This document shows positions 22,667 to 32,209 of a stretch of DNA of 37,248 nt, one piece after another. A program made the position numbers and the translations under genes. How positions within the stretch are numbered: the first letter of the stretch is position 1; every line of letters begins with the position of its first letter. This stretch comes from Salinihabitans flavidus (GTDB taxonomy: Bacteria; Pseudomonadota; Alphaproteobacteria; Rhodobacterales; Rhodobacteraceae): NCBI RefSeq assembly GCF_900110425.1, contig NZ_FODS01000031.1, positions 1-37,248 on the forward strand, given 5' to 3'. A model generated the notes under the pieces. It saw nothing but the letters and a program-made list of their open reading frames with translations. It made no database searches and was not told where the DNA came from.

Positions 22667-23875
22667 ATGCGTAACCCCAATCGGCCCAACCGGGCAAAAG
22701 ACCTCAAGGCACGCGCTTGCGCTGCCATAGACACCTACGCAGCGGGCTTGATCGAATGTGCGCTCGATTTGCACGCCCATCCCGAAATCGCCTTCGAAGA
22801 GGTCCGGTCTTCCGCCGCGCTCGCCGAGCGGCTGCGCGATGCGGGGCTGGAGGTGACGCTTCCGGCGTATGGTCTCGATACGGCCTTCGTCGCCGAATTC
22901 GGCACAACCGGTCCGGTGCTGGGCATCGTTGCGGAATACGATGCGCTGCCGGGGCTGGGCCATGCCTGCGGGCACAACGTCATCGGCACATCGGCGCTTG
23001 GCGCCGTGTTGGGTCTGGCAGAACTTGGCGAAGATTTGCCCGGTCGGATCCGCCTTCTTGGCACCCCCGCTGAAGAAGGCGGCGGAGGCAAGGTTATCAT
23101 GGCCCGCGAAGGCGCGTTCGACGGGCTGGATTGCGCCATGATGGTACACCCCGCCGATCGAAATCTGCCGAGCTTTCCCCTGATTGCCGCCGCTTGGATG
23201 ACAGCCACGTTTCATGGCCGTTCGGCCCATGCCGCAGCCACGCCCGAGGCCGGGATCAATGCGCTCGACGGACTCGTCACCGCCTATAACGCCATCGCGG
23301 CTTTGCGCCAACAGATACCAGGCGATCACCGGGTTCATGCGATCATCCGCGAAGGTGGGACCGCTACCAACATCATCCCGGATCGCGCCGTTGGCGCCTT
23401 CGGCCTGCGCGCGCCCAGCCGCAAGGCGCTGGAGGAGCTCAAGACACGGGTCACCGATTGCCTCAACGCCGGTGCATCGGCCTCCGGTGCGCAGGTTGAG
23501 ATCGTCGACAGTCAGGTGCAATATCACGAACTGATCTCCAATGCGCCCATCGCCGAACGCTTCCGGATCAACGCAGAAGCTCTGGGACACACATTCGAAG
23601 CGGTCGAGAACCTCTCGGGGAGTAATGTCGCAAGCACAGATTTCGGGAATGTCAGCCATCTCATTCCGGCGATTCATCCGATGATGGCGACCGTACCGCG
23701 CGGCACGGCGTTCCACACCCCCGACTTTGCGCTGCATTCCGCAAGCGATGCTGCGATGTCGGCGATGCTGGACGCCGCAAAGGCGATGGCGATGACCGCG
23801 ATCGATATTTTGTGCGACACCGATCTCCGCACAAGTATGAAAAAGGCATTTGTCGGTGCCACCGCGCACGCCTAA
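22667..23875 (+). CDS. M20-family amidohydrolase (AbgB / aminoacylase-like)
   Basis: The 402-residue cytosolic metallo-amidohydrolase has ALDLHAHPE near 32-40 and VAEYDALPGLGHACGHN at 88-104 (C101 and H103 are typical metal ligands). TPAEEGGGGK follows (E136, E137), then H161 in MMVHP and the dimer-domain FHGRSAHAAATPEAGINALD. It resembles p-aminobenzoyl-glutamate or N-acyl amino acid hydrolases and removes an amide-linked acyl or amino acid group. GGAGAG precedes ATG 22667. It is the only cargo gene on the plus strand, divergent from marR. Confidence 0.88.
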   Translation: MRNPNRPNRAKDLKARACAAIDTYAAGLIECALDLHAHPEIAFEEVRSSAALAERLRDAGLEVTLPAYGLDTAFVAEFGTTGPVLGIVAEYDALPGLGHACGHNVIGTSALGAVLGLAELGEDLPGRIRLLGTPAEEGGGGKVIMAREGAFDGLDCAMMVHPADRNLPSFPLIAAAWMTATFHGRSAHAAATPEAGINALDGLVTAYNAIAALRQQIPGDHRVHAIIREGGTATNIIPDRAVGAFGLRAPSRKALEELKTRVTDCLNAGASASGAQVEIVDSQVQYHELISNAPIAERFRINAEALGHTFEAVENLSGSNVASTDFGNVSHLIPAIHPMMATVPRGTAFHTPDFALHSASDAAMSAMLDAAKAMAMTAIDILCDTDLRTSMKKAFVGATAHA

Positions 23876-23905
23876 TGCAGGCTTGCGCGGCTGCAGTGCC
23901 ATCCG

Positions 23906-25411
23906 TCAGCTCCCGTTCTGATCGACGTCGTCGCGCAATTGCATCCGCAAGAGCTTACCCGTCGCGTTGCGAGGTAGTGTCGCACGCAGGACCAGCTTGC
24001 GCGGGTGCTTGTAGCGGGCAAGTTGACCTTCGCAGGCGGCTTTGATCCTTTCCAAGGTCGGTGGCTCGCCGTGGGGCACGATCACGGCGACCACGATCTC
24101 GCCCCAGCGAGTGTCGCCCAGCCCAATCACGGCGACGTCCTGCACGCCCGGCAAGTCGGCGAGGCAGCGTTCTACCTCGGCCGGGTAGACATTTTCGCCG
24201 CCGGTAATGATTTTGTTGCGCGCGCGGTCCACCAAAGTGACAAAGCCTTCTTCATCCATCACGCCGATATCGCCGGTGCGAAACCAGCCATCTGGCAGAA
24301 ACGACTGCCTAGTCGCCTCCGGGTCGTTCCAGTAGCCACTGGCGATGTGCCGCCCACGTAACTGAACTTCGCCCGGCACACCCGTTTTGGTGGCTTTGCC
24401 AGACTCGTCCCTGAGCCGCAATTCGGTATGGAAAAAGCCGCGCCCGACGCTGCCCGCCTTTCGCAAGGCATTGGCGGCATCCACCACCACGCCCGGGCCG
24501 CAGGTTTCTGTGGCTCCCATCGTCTGAAGTAGGGGGATGCCCAGATCGGCATAGCGGCGGATCAGGGCGATCGGCACTGGCGCGCCGCCGCCCATCACCC
24601 AGCGGACCGATTGCAATCGCTCCAGCGCGAATCCCGGCGCATCGAGAAGATCGGCCAGCATCACTGGAACCGCAAAGAAATGCGCCACGCGTTCGCTCTC
24701 GATGAGCGTCAAAACGGTCTCGGCTTCCCATCGCGGGGGGATGACCAGAACCATACCCAGATGCACGCAATGCAGAAGGAATGACAAGCCGCCGACGTGA
24801 AACAGCGGGACCGGCAACAGGTGCGTATCGCCCGCTCGCATGTCCAGCGTCGGAACCATTGTCAACGACGCCCAGAGCATCTGATCATGGGTGATCAAGA
24901 CCCCCTTGGCCCGACCCGTGGTGCCCGAGGTGAAAACCAAGAGTACGGAATCGGTTGGCTGACATGGATGGGCAGGAACGGGGGGCGCCGTGTCGGCAAG
25001 TAGGTCGAGCGCGCCAAGTTCCTGCCGCCGGAGATCGGGGCAGGTCAGTTTCAGCGCTTCGGCAGTGGAGGAGTACTCGCGATGATGCAGCAGCAGCCGC
25101 ATCCCTGAAAGCGCCAGAATGTCCGCTAGTTCGGCAGCGCTTAGCCGCGTATTGAGCGGGCAGGCAATGGCCCCCAGCCGCGCCAACGCGAAAAACGCTT
25201 GTGCAAAAGCCAATCCTGCGGGCAGCAGCAGGCCCACCCTGTCACCCGGTCCGATCCCCATAGCCGCAAAGGCCGCCGCCATGCGCGCGGCCCCCATCTC
25301 GAGCCCGTCAAAATCGCACGTCCCGTCATCGGCGATGACCGCGCGATCCGTGCCGCCCGTCGCCGCACGTCGGGCCAGAATGTCGCTGACGCTCAATGTC
25401 TGTGGTCCCAT
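23906..25411 (-). CDS. Acyl-CoA ligase (AMP-forming)
   Basis: The 501-residue ANL-superfamily enzyme has the P-loop LLVFTSGTTGRAKGVLITH (about 155-173), LLQTMGATETCGPG, the hinge region GWFRTGDIGVMDEEGF, and NKIITGGENVYPAEVE. The catalytic Lys is in PRNATGKLLRM near the end. It activates a carboxylic acid as its CoA thioester through an acyl-adenylate. It follows the enoyl-CoA hydratase gene by 3 bp and converges with the M20 gene, so the acid may be the product released upstream. Chain-length or aromatic preference cannot be read by eye. Confidence 0.92.
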   Translation of the reverse strand: MGPQTLSVSDILARRAATGGTDRAVIADDGTCDFDGLEMGAARMAAAFAAMGIGPGDRVGLLLPAGLAFAQAFFALARLGAIACPLNTRLSAAELADILALSGMRLLLHHREYSSTAEALKLTCPDLRRQELGALDLLADTAPPVPAHPCQPTDSVLLVFTSGTTGRAKGVLITHDQMLWASLTMVPTLDMRAGDTHLLPVPLFHVGGLSFLLHCVHLGMVLVIPPRWEAETVLTLIESERVAHFFAVPVMLADLLDAPGFALERLQSVRWVMGGGAPVPIALIRRYADLGIPLLQTMGATETCGPGVVVDAANALRKAGSVGRGFFHTELRLRDESGKATKTGVPGEVQLRGRHIASGYWNDPEATRQSFLPDGWFRTGDIGVMDEEGFVTLVDRARNKIITGGENVYPAEVERCLADLPGVQDVAVIGLGDTRWGEIVVAVIVPHGEPPTLERIKAACEGQLARYKHPRKLVLRATLPRNATGKLLRMQLRDDVDQNGS

Positions 25412-25414
25412 GTC

Positions 25415-26224
25415 CTAGCGCCTTTTGAACGGGCTATCGCGGACGTCGAGAAATGCCCGCATCCCGCCTTCTTTCATCGCCGTGGCGAGCGCGCGCTTCC
25501 ACGGCAGATCGGCCCCGATCATGATCGTGTCGGCAAGTGTATGGCGTTCGGTTGCCGCACGCAGGCCCATGGCATCATAGGCGGCCTTGAGGCTGCGCTT
25601 TTTCAGCTCAAGCGCTTCACGCGGAACCAAGGCCAGCCGTTCGGCCATGGCCTGCGCCTGAATATGCAGATCGTCTGCCGAGACAACCCGGTTCACCAAC
25701 CCGAGGCGCGACATCTCGGCGGCACCGATGGCATCGCCGATCAGGTAGAATTCATGCACGGCGCGCGCATGCGTGAGGAACGGCAGAATCAGAAAGGGCG
25801 ACAATGCGCCATGGCGGATCTCGGGTTCGGCCAGACGCGCGGTATCCGATGCGATGACCAGATCGCACGACATGGCCAGCGCGGCACCGGTGGCGACGGC
25901 ATGGCCATTGACGGCCGCTATCACCGGCTGTCGCTGTCGCCAAACCGCATTGAACAATTGGGTATTCTGGCGAATCAGGGCTTCCAAATCGGTCAGGCTT
26001 GACTCTTCGATATCCTCCATGTCCCAGCCAGTACAGAACGCGCGTGTGCCGCTACCGGTGATGACAATAGCGCGGATATCTGTCCGGCCCGAGAAGTCAG
26101 CCAATGCTGTGACAATTTCGCGGTCTGTGACATTCATGCGCAACGCATTGAGCCGATCCTCCCGCCGGATCGTGATCCAGCCTACTGGGCCGTCTTCGGA
26201 AACTTCGATGTCGTTCATTTCCAT
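25415..26224 (-). CDS. Enoyl-CoA hydratase/isomerase (crotonase) family protein
   Basis: The 269-residue product has the crotonase fold with AIVITGSGTRAFCTGWDM (oxyanion-hole strand), VNGHAVATGAALAMSCDLVIASDTARLAEPEIRHG and a C-terminal trimerisation helix. The Glu in AEPEIRHG is near the family's second catalytic position, but the first is not evident, so it may be an isomerase, hydrolase or decarboxylase instead of a hydratase. AAAGGAG precedes ATG 26224. It is first in a two-gene unit with the CoA ligase, suggesting breakdown of a CoA-activated chain. Confidence 0.88.
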   Translation of the reverse strand: MEMNDIEVSEDGPVGWITIRREDRLNALRMNVTDREIVTALADFSGRTDIRAIVITGSGTRAFCTGWDMEDIEESSLTDLEALIRQNTQLFNAVWRQRQPVIAAVNGHAVATGAALAMSCDLVIASDTARLAEPEIRHGALSPFLILPFLTHARAVHEFYLIGDAIGAAEMSRLGLVNRVVSADDLHIQAQAMAERLALVPREALELKKRSLKAAYDAMGLRAATERHTLADTIMIGADLPWKRALATAMKEGGMRAFLDVRDSPFKRR

Positions 26225-26340
26225 CTTTTTCTCCTTTGGATAGACTGGCAGAGATCGGTAAGACCTTTCGAATGATTCCAGTCAATGCCGGTCTTTGTAA
26301 GGGCGGAGTGTTGGCGACTATGCCGCGCTGGCCGGGACCG

Positions 26341-27261
26341 TCATGACTTACGATAAGGTTGGGTTAGTGCCGCTGGCAGGTTGGACGACCGGGCGGCCCC
26401 GGCGAGAGCCACAAGCGCCAGAACGTAGGGCAGAGTGACGAAAAACTGATAGGGGACTTGGGGAAAGAATGGCTGTAGCCGTATCTGGGCAGCATCGGCA
26501 ATCCCGAAGATCAACGCCACTGCCAACACGCCCAACGGATTCCAGCGCGCAAAAACCACGCAGGCGATGGCGATGAAACCACGCCCGGCGACCATGTCCT
26601 CGACGAAACCGGCCAGTTGGGCGGTGGAGAGATAGGCGCCGCCGATCCCGGCCATGGCACCGCCAAAGATAGTGCACAGCATCCGAACTTTGTCCACGTC
26701 GATGCCGGCACTGTCCGCAGCCTTGGGGTTTTCGCCCACCGCGCGAATGGTCAGGCCAAGCCCGGTGCGCGTCATAATCCACCACAAGCCCACCGCCAGA
26801 AGAATTCCGAGATAGGCCAGCGCATGATGCGAAAAAAGCAACGGGCCCAGAAGCGGCAGGTCCGACAGCACACCCAGATCGAGACGATCGAACCCAGGCA
26901 CGCGCATCGATGGTTGCCCAGCAAAGACAAGCCGGTAGCCAAAACCTGAAAGCCCCAGCCCCAAAAGGATCAGCGCAAGCCCCGAAACGATCTGATCGAC
27001 CTTCAACCGCACTGCGAATAGCCCATGCAGTAGACCCAACGCCGCGCCACCCAGTATCGCTGCCAGAAGCCCGCCCCACGGACTGCCCGTGGCGACCGAA
27101 AAGGCGACGGCCAGAAAGGCTCCGACCAGCATAATCCCCTCGAGACCCACGTTCAGCACGCCTGATTTTTGGCCGATGGTCTCGCCCAGGGCTGCAAAAA
27201 GCAGCGGAATGGCAAAGCGCACCCCACTTGCCAGCAATCCGGTCAGAAACATCAGGTCCAT
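26341..27261 (-). CDS. BMP-type ABC transporter permease, second subunit
   Basis: The 306-residue protein has about eight to ten membrane segments. It shows the BPD_transp_2 landmarks of sugar/nucleoside importers: QKSGVLNVGLEGIMLVGAF near the start, LKVDQIVSGLALILLGLGLSGF, and LTIRAVGENPKAADSAGIDVDKVR, the coupling helix contacting the ATPase. AAGGAC lies just before ATG 27261. It is the last gene of the hydantoinase operon. Partner permease and ATPase genes are directly upstream. Confidence 0.92.
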   Translation of the reverse strand: MDLMFLTGLLASGVRFAIPLLFAALGETIGQKSGVLNVGLEGIMLVGAFLAVAFSVATGSPWGGLLAAILGGAALGLLHGLFAVRLKVDQIVSGLALILLGLGLSGFGYRLVFAGQPSMRVPGFDRLDLGVLSDLPLLGPLLFSHHALAYLGILLAVGLWWIMTRTGLGLTIRAVGENPKAADSAGIDVDKVRMLCTIFGGAMAGIGGAYLSTAQLAGFVEDMVAGRGFIAIACVVFARWNPLGVLAVALIFGIADAAQIRLQPFFPQVPYQFFVTLPYVLALVALAGAARSSNLPAALTQPYRKS

Positions 27262-27277
27262 ATTCGGTCCTTTCGGG

Positions 27278-28315
27278 TCATCTCTCTTTCGCCATGGTCA
27301 GGATCTGCAGCACGAGAAATGCCAGAACGATCATGCCCTCGATCACATGCACCAGAGGAAACGGAACCTCGGTCAACCGGGCGACGGAATCCGACCCGAC
27401 ATAGAGCCCAGAAAAGCCGAAGGCGGCCACCGGCACCCAAATCGGGTTGAGCCGCGCCAGCAGAGCCACAGCGATGGCGGTAATACCGATGCCGCCGACA
27501 AAACCCTCCTGTAGGCGGCCATGAAGGCCTGACACCTCGACAATGCCGGCCAGTCCCGCCAGCGCACCGCTCAGACAGAGCACCGAAAAAGCGATCACGC
27601 CGGGCCGGATGCCGCCATAGCGAGCGGCATCTGGGTTCTTTCCCGTGACGGTCAGCGCATAGCCGTAGCGACTGCGCGCCACGAGAAACCAGACCGCCAC
27701 GCAGGCCAGTGCCGCAACGATCAACCCTGCCGACAGGCGCGTGCCATCGAAGAGGATCGGCAGCCGAAGCGAATTTGCCAGCTTGTCCGAACGCGGGAAT
27801 ATCCCCGAAGCCTCTTGCAGCGGGCCGCGGATCAGCCAACTGACCATTTGGATCGCGATGTAATTAAGCATAATGGTTGCGATAATCTCGTTGGCACCGA
27901 AGCGTGCCTTGAGGAACCCTGCGATTCCGCCCCAAACTGCGCCACCCAGCGTGCCTGCCAGCAAAAGAAGGGGCAGCGACAGAGCCGAAGGCAAGGGACT
28001 GAGTATCGGCGCGCAGGCCACCGCCAGTGCTGCACCGATCAAAAGTTGCCCTTCAACCCCGATATTGAAGACTCCGGCTCGAAAGGCCAGCACCACCCCC
28101 AACCCGGCCAGGGTCAGCGGAATACTGCGCACCAGCGAATCCGCGATGCCCGCGCGGTTAAGGAAACCTTCGCCGATCAAAATCGCCAAAATGCGCAAAG
28201 GCGATTCTCCGGCCAGCGCGATCAGGCCGAGCAATGCCAGCGCACCGATTCCGAGCACCAAAAGGGCCACACGGCTGTCGCGGTCTAGCGACGGCAGGAC
28301 AAGACTGGATTTCAT
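27278..28315 (-). CDS. BMP-type ABC transporter permease, first subunit
   Basis: The 345-residue permease has the family features LAFRAGVFNIGVEGQLLIGA, KARFGANEIIATIMLNYIAIQMV and LTVTGKNPDAARYGGIRPGV (coupling helix). The two permeases form the heterodimeric channel. ATG 28315 overlaps the ATPase stop (ATGA). Importers of this type mostly carry nucleosides, purines and related nitrogen heterocycles. Confidence 0.92.
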   Translation of the reverse strand: MKSSLVLPSLDRDSRVALLVLGIGALALLGLIALAGESPLRILAILIGEGFLNRAGIADSLVRSIPLTLAGLGVVLAFRAGVFNIGVEGQLLIGAALAVACAPILSPLPSALSLPLLLLAGTLGGAVWGGIAGFLKARFGANEIIATIMLNYIAIQMVSWLIRGPLQEASGIFPRSDKLANSLRLPILFDGTRLSAGLIVAALACVAVWFLVARSRYGYALTVTGKNPDAARYGGIRPGVIAFSVLCLSGALAGLAGIVEVSGLHGRLQEGFVGGIGITAIAVALLARLNPIWVPVAAFGFSGLYVGSDSVARLTEVPFPLVHVIEGMIVLAFLVLQILTMAKER

Positions 28316-29880
28316 GTGTGCCCCGCCATCCAGGCGCCGATCTGCGCCGTATCGGTCTGGGCCATGTCGACGGGGCCAAAGGCACCGCCTGCCGCCAATA
28401 CCACCACGCGGTCGGCTAACGCCCGGATTTCGTCTAAGTCGGCCGAAACCAGAAGAATTGCTGCACCCGCATCACGCTGCTGCCGCAAGATGTTCTGCAC
28501 GGCGCCAATCGTGCGAATATCAAGCCCGCGCGAGGGATGCGCGGCAAGGATGACTTTCGGTCCTGCCAGCAATTCGCGCGCCAAAACAAGTTTCTGTTGA
28601 TTGCCTCCAGACAGACGACCGATGGGCTGGTCAGGCCCGGTCGTACGAATATCATATTCGTCTATGGCGCGGCTTGTGTCGTCGCGTGCCCGGGACCAGT
28701 CGAGCATCGCCCGCCCATAGCGCCGAGAAAAGACGTGGCTGAGAATCATGTTGGCGCCAAGCGACAAATCCGAGATGATTGCCTGGCGGCGTCGATCATC
28801 AGGGACATGGGCCACGCCCGCATGGCGCAGCACGCGCGGCGACCAGGGACCATCGCTGCTGCAATTGCAGATTTCCGCCGTGCCGCCATCTGGAAGGTTC
28901 ACCCCTGCCAGACATTGCACCAGTTCCGACTGGCCATTTCCGTCGACACCGGCCAACGCCATAATCTCGCCTGCGCGGATGTCAAAGCTCAGCCCCTGCA
29001 CCGCCTGCGATCCGTTGGCGCGGCGCAAGGCAAGATCGCGCACCGACACGCGGGTCGGAGCGTCATTCGCCGGGGCGGCCTGACGCGCAGGCATCACATC
29101 TCCCGGCATCCGCTCCGACTCTTGCACCGTGTCGGTGCTACCCGAAATCATTGCAGAGATCAGCCCTTCGGATGTTACATCCATCACCGGCAGATCACAG
29201 ACCAGTTGACCTGAATGCATGACAGCCGCCCTGTCGCAAACTGCAAAGACATCGGCAAGACGGTGGGTGACCATGAGAATTGCGACGCCATCGGCGCGCA
29301 GCGCGCGAACCACATCAAAGAGGCGGGCGACGTCTTCGGGGCTCAGCACGGCGGTGGGTTCGTCCAGCACCAGAAGACCGACCTCGCGCGAGAGCGCCTT
29401 GAGGATCTCGACCCTCTGCTGCCCCGCCACATCCAGCGAACCGATCAGAGCGCCCGCCTCAATTTGCATCCCGATCCGCTCGGCGACCCGGCGCACCTCG
29501 GCATGCAGTGCCTGCCGGTTCAATCGCCCCGGCCCCGCACGGCCCAGGGCAAGCGTTTCGGCGACGGTGAAATCGCCCACGAGGGCATAATGTTGATGCA
29601 CCACCCCGATGCCCCGGTCGAGCGCGTCGCGGGGAGAGGCGATCAGCACCTCTTTGCCCCGCACACGGATCTGGCCGGAATTCGGGCGCGTCATCCCGGT
29701 AATCATGTTGACCACTGTGCTCTTACCGGCACCATTTTCGCCCAGAAGTGCGACAACCTCGCCGGGATTGAGCGACAGGCTCAAACCGGCGACGGCGCGC
29801 ACCTCTCCATAACTCTTGGACAGGTGCGCAAGTTCAAGCACCGGCACCGTTGTGTGGGCCGCGTGATTGGTCTGCATCAT
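28312..29880 (-). CDS. BMP-type ABC transporter ATP-binding protein (two ABC domains)
   Basis: The 522-residue tandem ATPase has an N-half with Walker A GENGAGKST, a degenerate signature SLDVAGQQRVEI and LLVLDEPTAVLSPED. The C-half has the usual reduced P-loop GVDGNGQSEL, signature RLSGGNQQKLVLAREL and VILAAHPSRGLD, where H replaces the Walker B Glu as is common in the second domain of nucleoside importers. It overlaps the BMP protein gene by ATGA, confirming translational coupling. Confidence 0.94.
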   Translation of the reverse strand: MMQTNHAAHTTVPVLELAHLSKSYGEVRAVAGLSLSLNPGEVVALLGENGAGKSTVVNMITGMTRPNSGQIRVRGKEVLIASPRDALDRGIGVVHQHYALVGDFTVAETLALGRAGPGRLNRQALHAEVRRVAERIGMQIEAGALIGSLDVAGQQRVEILKALSREVGLLVLDEPTAVLSPEDVARLFDVVRALRADGVAILMVTHRLADVFAVCDRAAVMHSGQLVCDLPVMDVTSEGLISAMISGSTDTVQESERMPGDVMPARQAAPANDAPTRVSVRDLALRRANGSQAVQGLSFDIRAGEIMALAGVDGNGQSELVQCLAGVNLPDGGTAEICNCSSDGPWSPRVLRHAGVAHVPDDRRRQAIISDLSLGANMILSHVFSRRYGRAMLDWSRARDDTSRAIDEYDIRTTGPDQPIGRLSGGNQQKLVLARELLAGPKVILAAHPSRGLDIRTIGAVQNILRQQRDAGAAILLVSADLDEIRALADRVVVLAAGGAFGPVDMAQTDTAQIGAWMAGHT

Positions 29881-30845
29881 TCAGGTTGGCCCGTGATCGT
29901 GCCGCTTTCGATATCCGCCAGCATCTGTTCGACATCGGCCTTTTGCGCATCGCTCAGCATCTCTTCGAAACGCCCTCGAAACGGGGCAAGGCCGATCCCG
30001 TTCTCGGGCAGGCCGAGGACGTAGACCCGTGGCTCGATGCTGCCGTCGATCACCTTGCCGATAGCCTGGTCGATGTTCACATCGATGTTGATGAGGGCCG
30101 TCGTCACGATCGTGTCGGGCGCAGCCTCGTAGCTGTCAAAGGCGGTACCGATCGCCATCACCCCGGCGGCTTCAGCCGCCTGAATGGTGCCCACCACATT
30201 CTCGTTGCCGGTGGAGGTGACAACATCGGCCCCCTGTTCGATCAGCGATGTCGTGATCTCAGCGCCCCGTGCGATATCGGAAAAGGATCCGACATAGGCC
30301 GACAGCACATTGACGTCTTCGCGCACGGACGCGGCACCCTTGGCAAAACCCGCGTTGTAATCCTCGATCACCGGAACGGGGACACCGCCGATATGGCCGA
30401 TCGTACCGGTTTGCGTGACCATGGCTGCGATGGTGCCAGCCATATAGCCTGCATCGTCCCAGCGATTGTCAAAGGATGCGACATTGGGTTCAGCGGAGAC
30501 CTGCGCGGTGTTCACGATGAACCAGGAGTCGGGATAATCGGCGTGGATCTCCATCACCGGTTCGGCAAACTGGAAGCCGTGGCCAATGATGACGTCATAG
30601 CCTTCACGAGCATAGCTAAGAAGCGCTTCGGTGATCTCGGAAAAATCCGTGTTCTCCCGCACCGAGACTTCGATGTCGTATTTCTCCTTCGCGGTCTGGA
30701 TGCCGGTATTGGCGGCCGAGTTGAACGTGCCGTCGGTCACGGACCCCGGCAGAACAAGTGCAACGCGCAGCGAATCTGCGAACGTCGGCGCTGCAGCAAG
30801 CGGCAGGGCAACGCTAAAGGCGGCGATTATGGCTGGTCTGATCAT
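29877..30845 (-). CDS. BMP-family periplasmic substrate-binding protein
   Basis: The 322-residue protein has a signal peptide (MIRPAIIAAFSVALPLAAAPTFA, cleavage near residue 23) and the PnrA/Bmp fold. Landmarks are RVALVLPGSVTDGTFNSAANTGI, the YDVIIGHGFQFAEPVMEIHADYPDSWFIV segment, and IGHIGGVPVPVIEDYNAGFAKGA. There is no lipobox Cys. Homologues bind nucleosides or purine-like rings, so the ligand here is plausibly a nitrogen heterocycle. GGGAG lies 7 bases before ATG 30845. It starts the transporter half of the operon, 59 bp after the amidase gene. Confidence 0.92.
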   Translation of the reverse strand: MIRPAIIAAFSVALPLAAAPTFADSLRVALVLPGSVTDGTFNSAANTGIQTAKEKYDIEVSVRENTDFSEITEALLSYAREGYDVIIGHGFQFAEPVMEIHADYPDSWFIVNTAQVSAEPNVASFDNRWDDAGYMAGTIAAMVTQTGTIGHIGGVPVPVIEDYNAGFAKGAASVREDVNVLSAYVGSFSDIARGAEITTSLIEQGADVVTSTGNENVVGTIQAAEAAGVMAIGTAFDSYEAAPDTIVTTALINIDVNIDQAIGKVIDGSIEPRVYVLGLPENGIGLAPFRGRFEEMLSDAQKADVEQMLADIESGTITGQPE

Positions 30846-30904
30846 TTTAGTCTCCCTATTATGTGGTGGCGTTTTTGATTTCGCCTTGAGGTCGTTTCTG
30901 GAGG

Positions 30905-31597
30905 TCAATCTTGCGGCATCAGGCGCTCAGCGATTTCGTCGATGCTCAGAACATCGCCGAATTGCTGGATGATTGTTTCCAGCGCGGCGCGGTGTTCATC
31001 GTCCGACAAGGCCGCGGTCGCATCCGAGACCATCACGACGTTGAAATCCATCATCATCGCGTCGCGGGCAGTGGATTCGCAGCAAACATTGGTTTTTGTG
31101 CCCGTGATGAGCAACGTGTCGATGCCGAGGCTGCGCAACACACGCTCCAGCGCAGACGAGCCGGGGATCAGCGCGGAATAGCGATTCTTGAGCAGGCGGA
31201 TATCGTCGTTGCCGGCATCCAGCCCGGACCAGATCTGCTGACCGGCCCCGCCGGGCGACAGGCTTTCTATCGTGCGGACGCGCACATCGTCGGCTACGAA
31301 ATTGTCGAAGAACTGGCGCCAGTCGCTGCCCCCGTTGCCGGTACTCTGATTGGCGTGGTTGACCCAGATGATGCGCCCACCCGCAGCGCGGACGATGGCG
31401 TTGAGCCGGTTAATAGGCTCCACGATCGCGCGCGACAGCGGCACCTCGGCCGGGCTGCCTTCCTCACAAAATGTGCCCTGCATATCGATCACGATCACCG
31501 CTGTGCGCGCCGGATCGAACCGGTCAAAAAGGTGCAACCTGCCGCGGCGCGCGATGACGCGTTCAATGATTTCGTCCCGGATACCTACCTGATGCAT
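30905..31597 (-). CDS. Isochorismatase-type cysteine amidohydrolase
   Basis: The 230-residue product has the triad of the family: Asp38 in AVIVIDMQGTFCEEG, Lys137 in RLLKNRYSAL and Cys172 in TGTKTNVCCESTARDA. A cis-peptide region lies just before the Cys. The closest functional types are N-carbamoylsarcosine amidase, ureidoacrylate amidohydrolase (RutB) and maleamate amidohydrolase, all of which release ammonia from carbamoyl or amide groups. GAGGA lies 8 bases before ATG 31597. Next to HyuA/HyuB it would cleave the carbamoyl or amide product of ring opening. Confidence 0.92.
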   Translation of the reverse strand: MHQVGIRDEIIERVIARRGRLHLFDRFDPARTAVIVIDMQGTFCEEGSPAEVPLSRAIVEPINRLNAIVRAAGGRIIWVNHANQSTGNGGSDWRQFFDNFVADDVRVRTIESLSPGGAGQQIWSGLDAGNDDIRLLKNRYSALIPGSSALERVLRSLGIDTLLITGTKTNVCCESTARDAMMMDFNVVMVSDATAALSDDEHRAALETIIQQFGDVLSIDEIAERLMPQD

Positions 31598-31618
31598 CGG
31601 TCGATTCCTCTTGTCATA

Positions 31619-32209
31619 TTAAAAGCTCAGCCCCTCAGAAAATACCCAGAAAACGCGGGTGGTTCCGGGAGAAATGTTTTCCCACGAATGCGGATCGCTG
31701 CATTTCAACTGGATCGTATCGCCGACCCCGAGATCAAAACTCTGGCCGTTCACGACATATCTGATGGCACCGTCCAGAACATGGCACAATTCCTCGCCGA
31801 CATGGCGCATTGGCTCCTCGCCCGATGCAACCCCTGCGGCGATCGTGCCCAGCCGGGCCTCGAGGATGCCTGGTGCGAAATCGCCGTGCAGGTTTTCCAG
31901 ACTCAACGACATTTCCGGCAGATCAAGCGTCGCGCGGGTCTTGCTGCGTACCAATGTGAAGGCCACGTCCCGCCCTGCCTGTTCGTCGATGAGAAAGCCC
32001 AGATTTTCGTTCAGCGCCTCGGCCATATTGATTGCATGTACCAGGCTCGGATTCATCTGCCGGTTCTCGATCTTGCTGATCGTGCTGGGCGGCACGCCGC
32101 TGATGGATGCCAGATCACCCAGACTGAGCCCGCGGGCGCGACGCAGGTTGCGCAGCCGGGCGCCCAACCCTTCCAGCGCCCGCGTGTTCTGGGGGCGGAC
32201 ATCGCTCAT
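31619..32209 (-). CDS. XRE-family regulator with cupin domain (1)
   Basis: The 196-residue protein has an N-terminal helix-turn-helix (RLRNLRRARGLSLGDLASISGVPPSTISKIENRQMNPSLVHAINMAEAL, about 17-66). A C-terminal cupin follows (EEPMRHVGEELCHVLDGAIRYVVNGQSFDLGVGDTIQLKCSDPHSWENI). The cupin probably senses a small metabolite. ATG 32209 overlaps the upstream gene by ATGA. Its position inside the operon makes it a candidate co-regulator with the related protein at 36460. Confidence 0.9.
   Translation of the reverse strand: MSDVRPQNTRALEGLGARLRNLRRARGLSLGDLASISGVPPSTISKIENRQMNPSLVHAINMAEALNENLGFLIDEQAGRDVAFTLVRSKTRATLDLPEMSLSLENLHGDFAPGILEARLGTIAAGVASGEEPMRHVGEELCHVLDGAIRYVVNGQSFDLGVGDTIQLKCSDPHSWENISPGTTRVFWVFSEGLSF

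Noticed and set aside
26256-26285. Possible promoter TTGACT (26285-26280, minus strand) before the enoyl-CoA hydratase gene
   Set aside because: The -35-like box is good but no acceptable -10 box lies at 16-18 bases (CTTACC is the best). Read-through from the ABC operon cannot be excluded.
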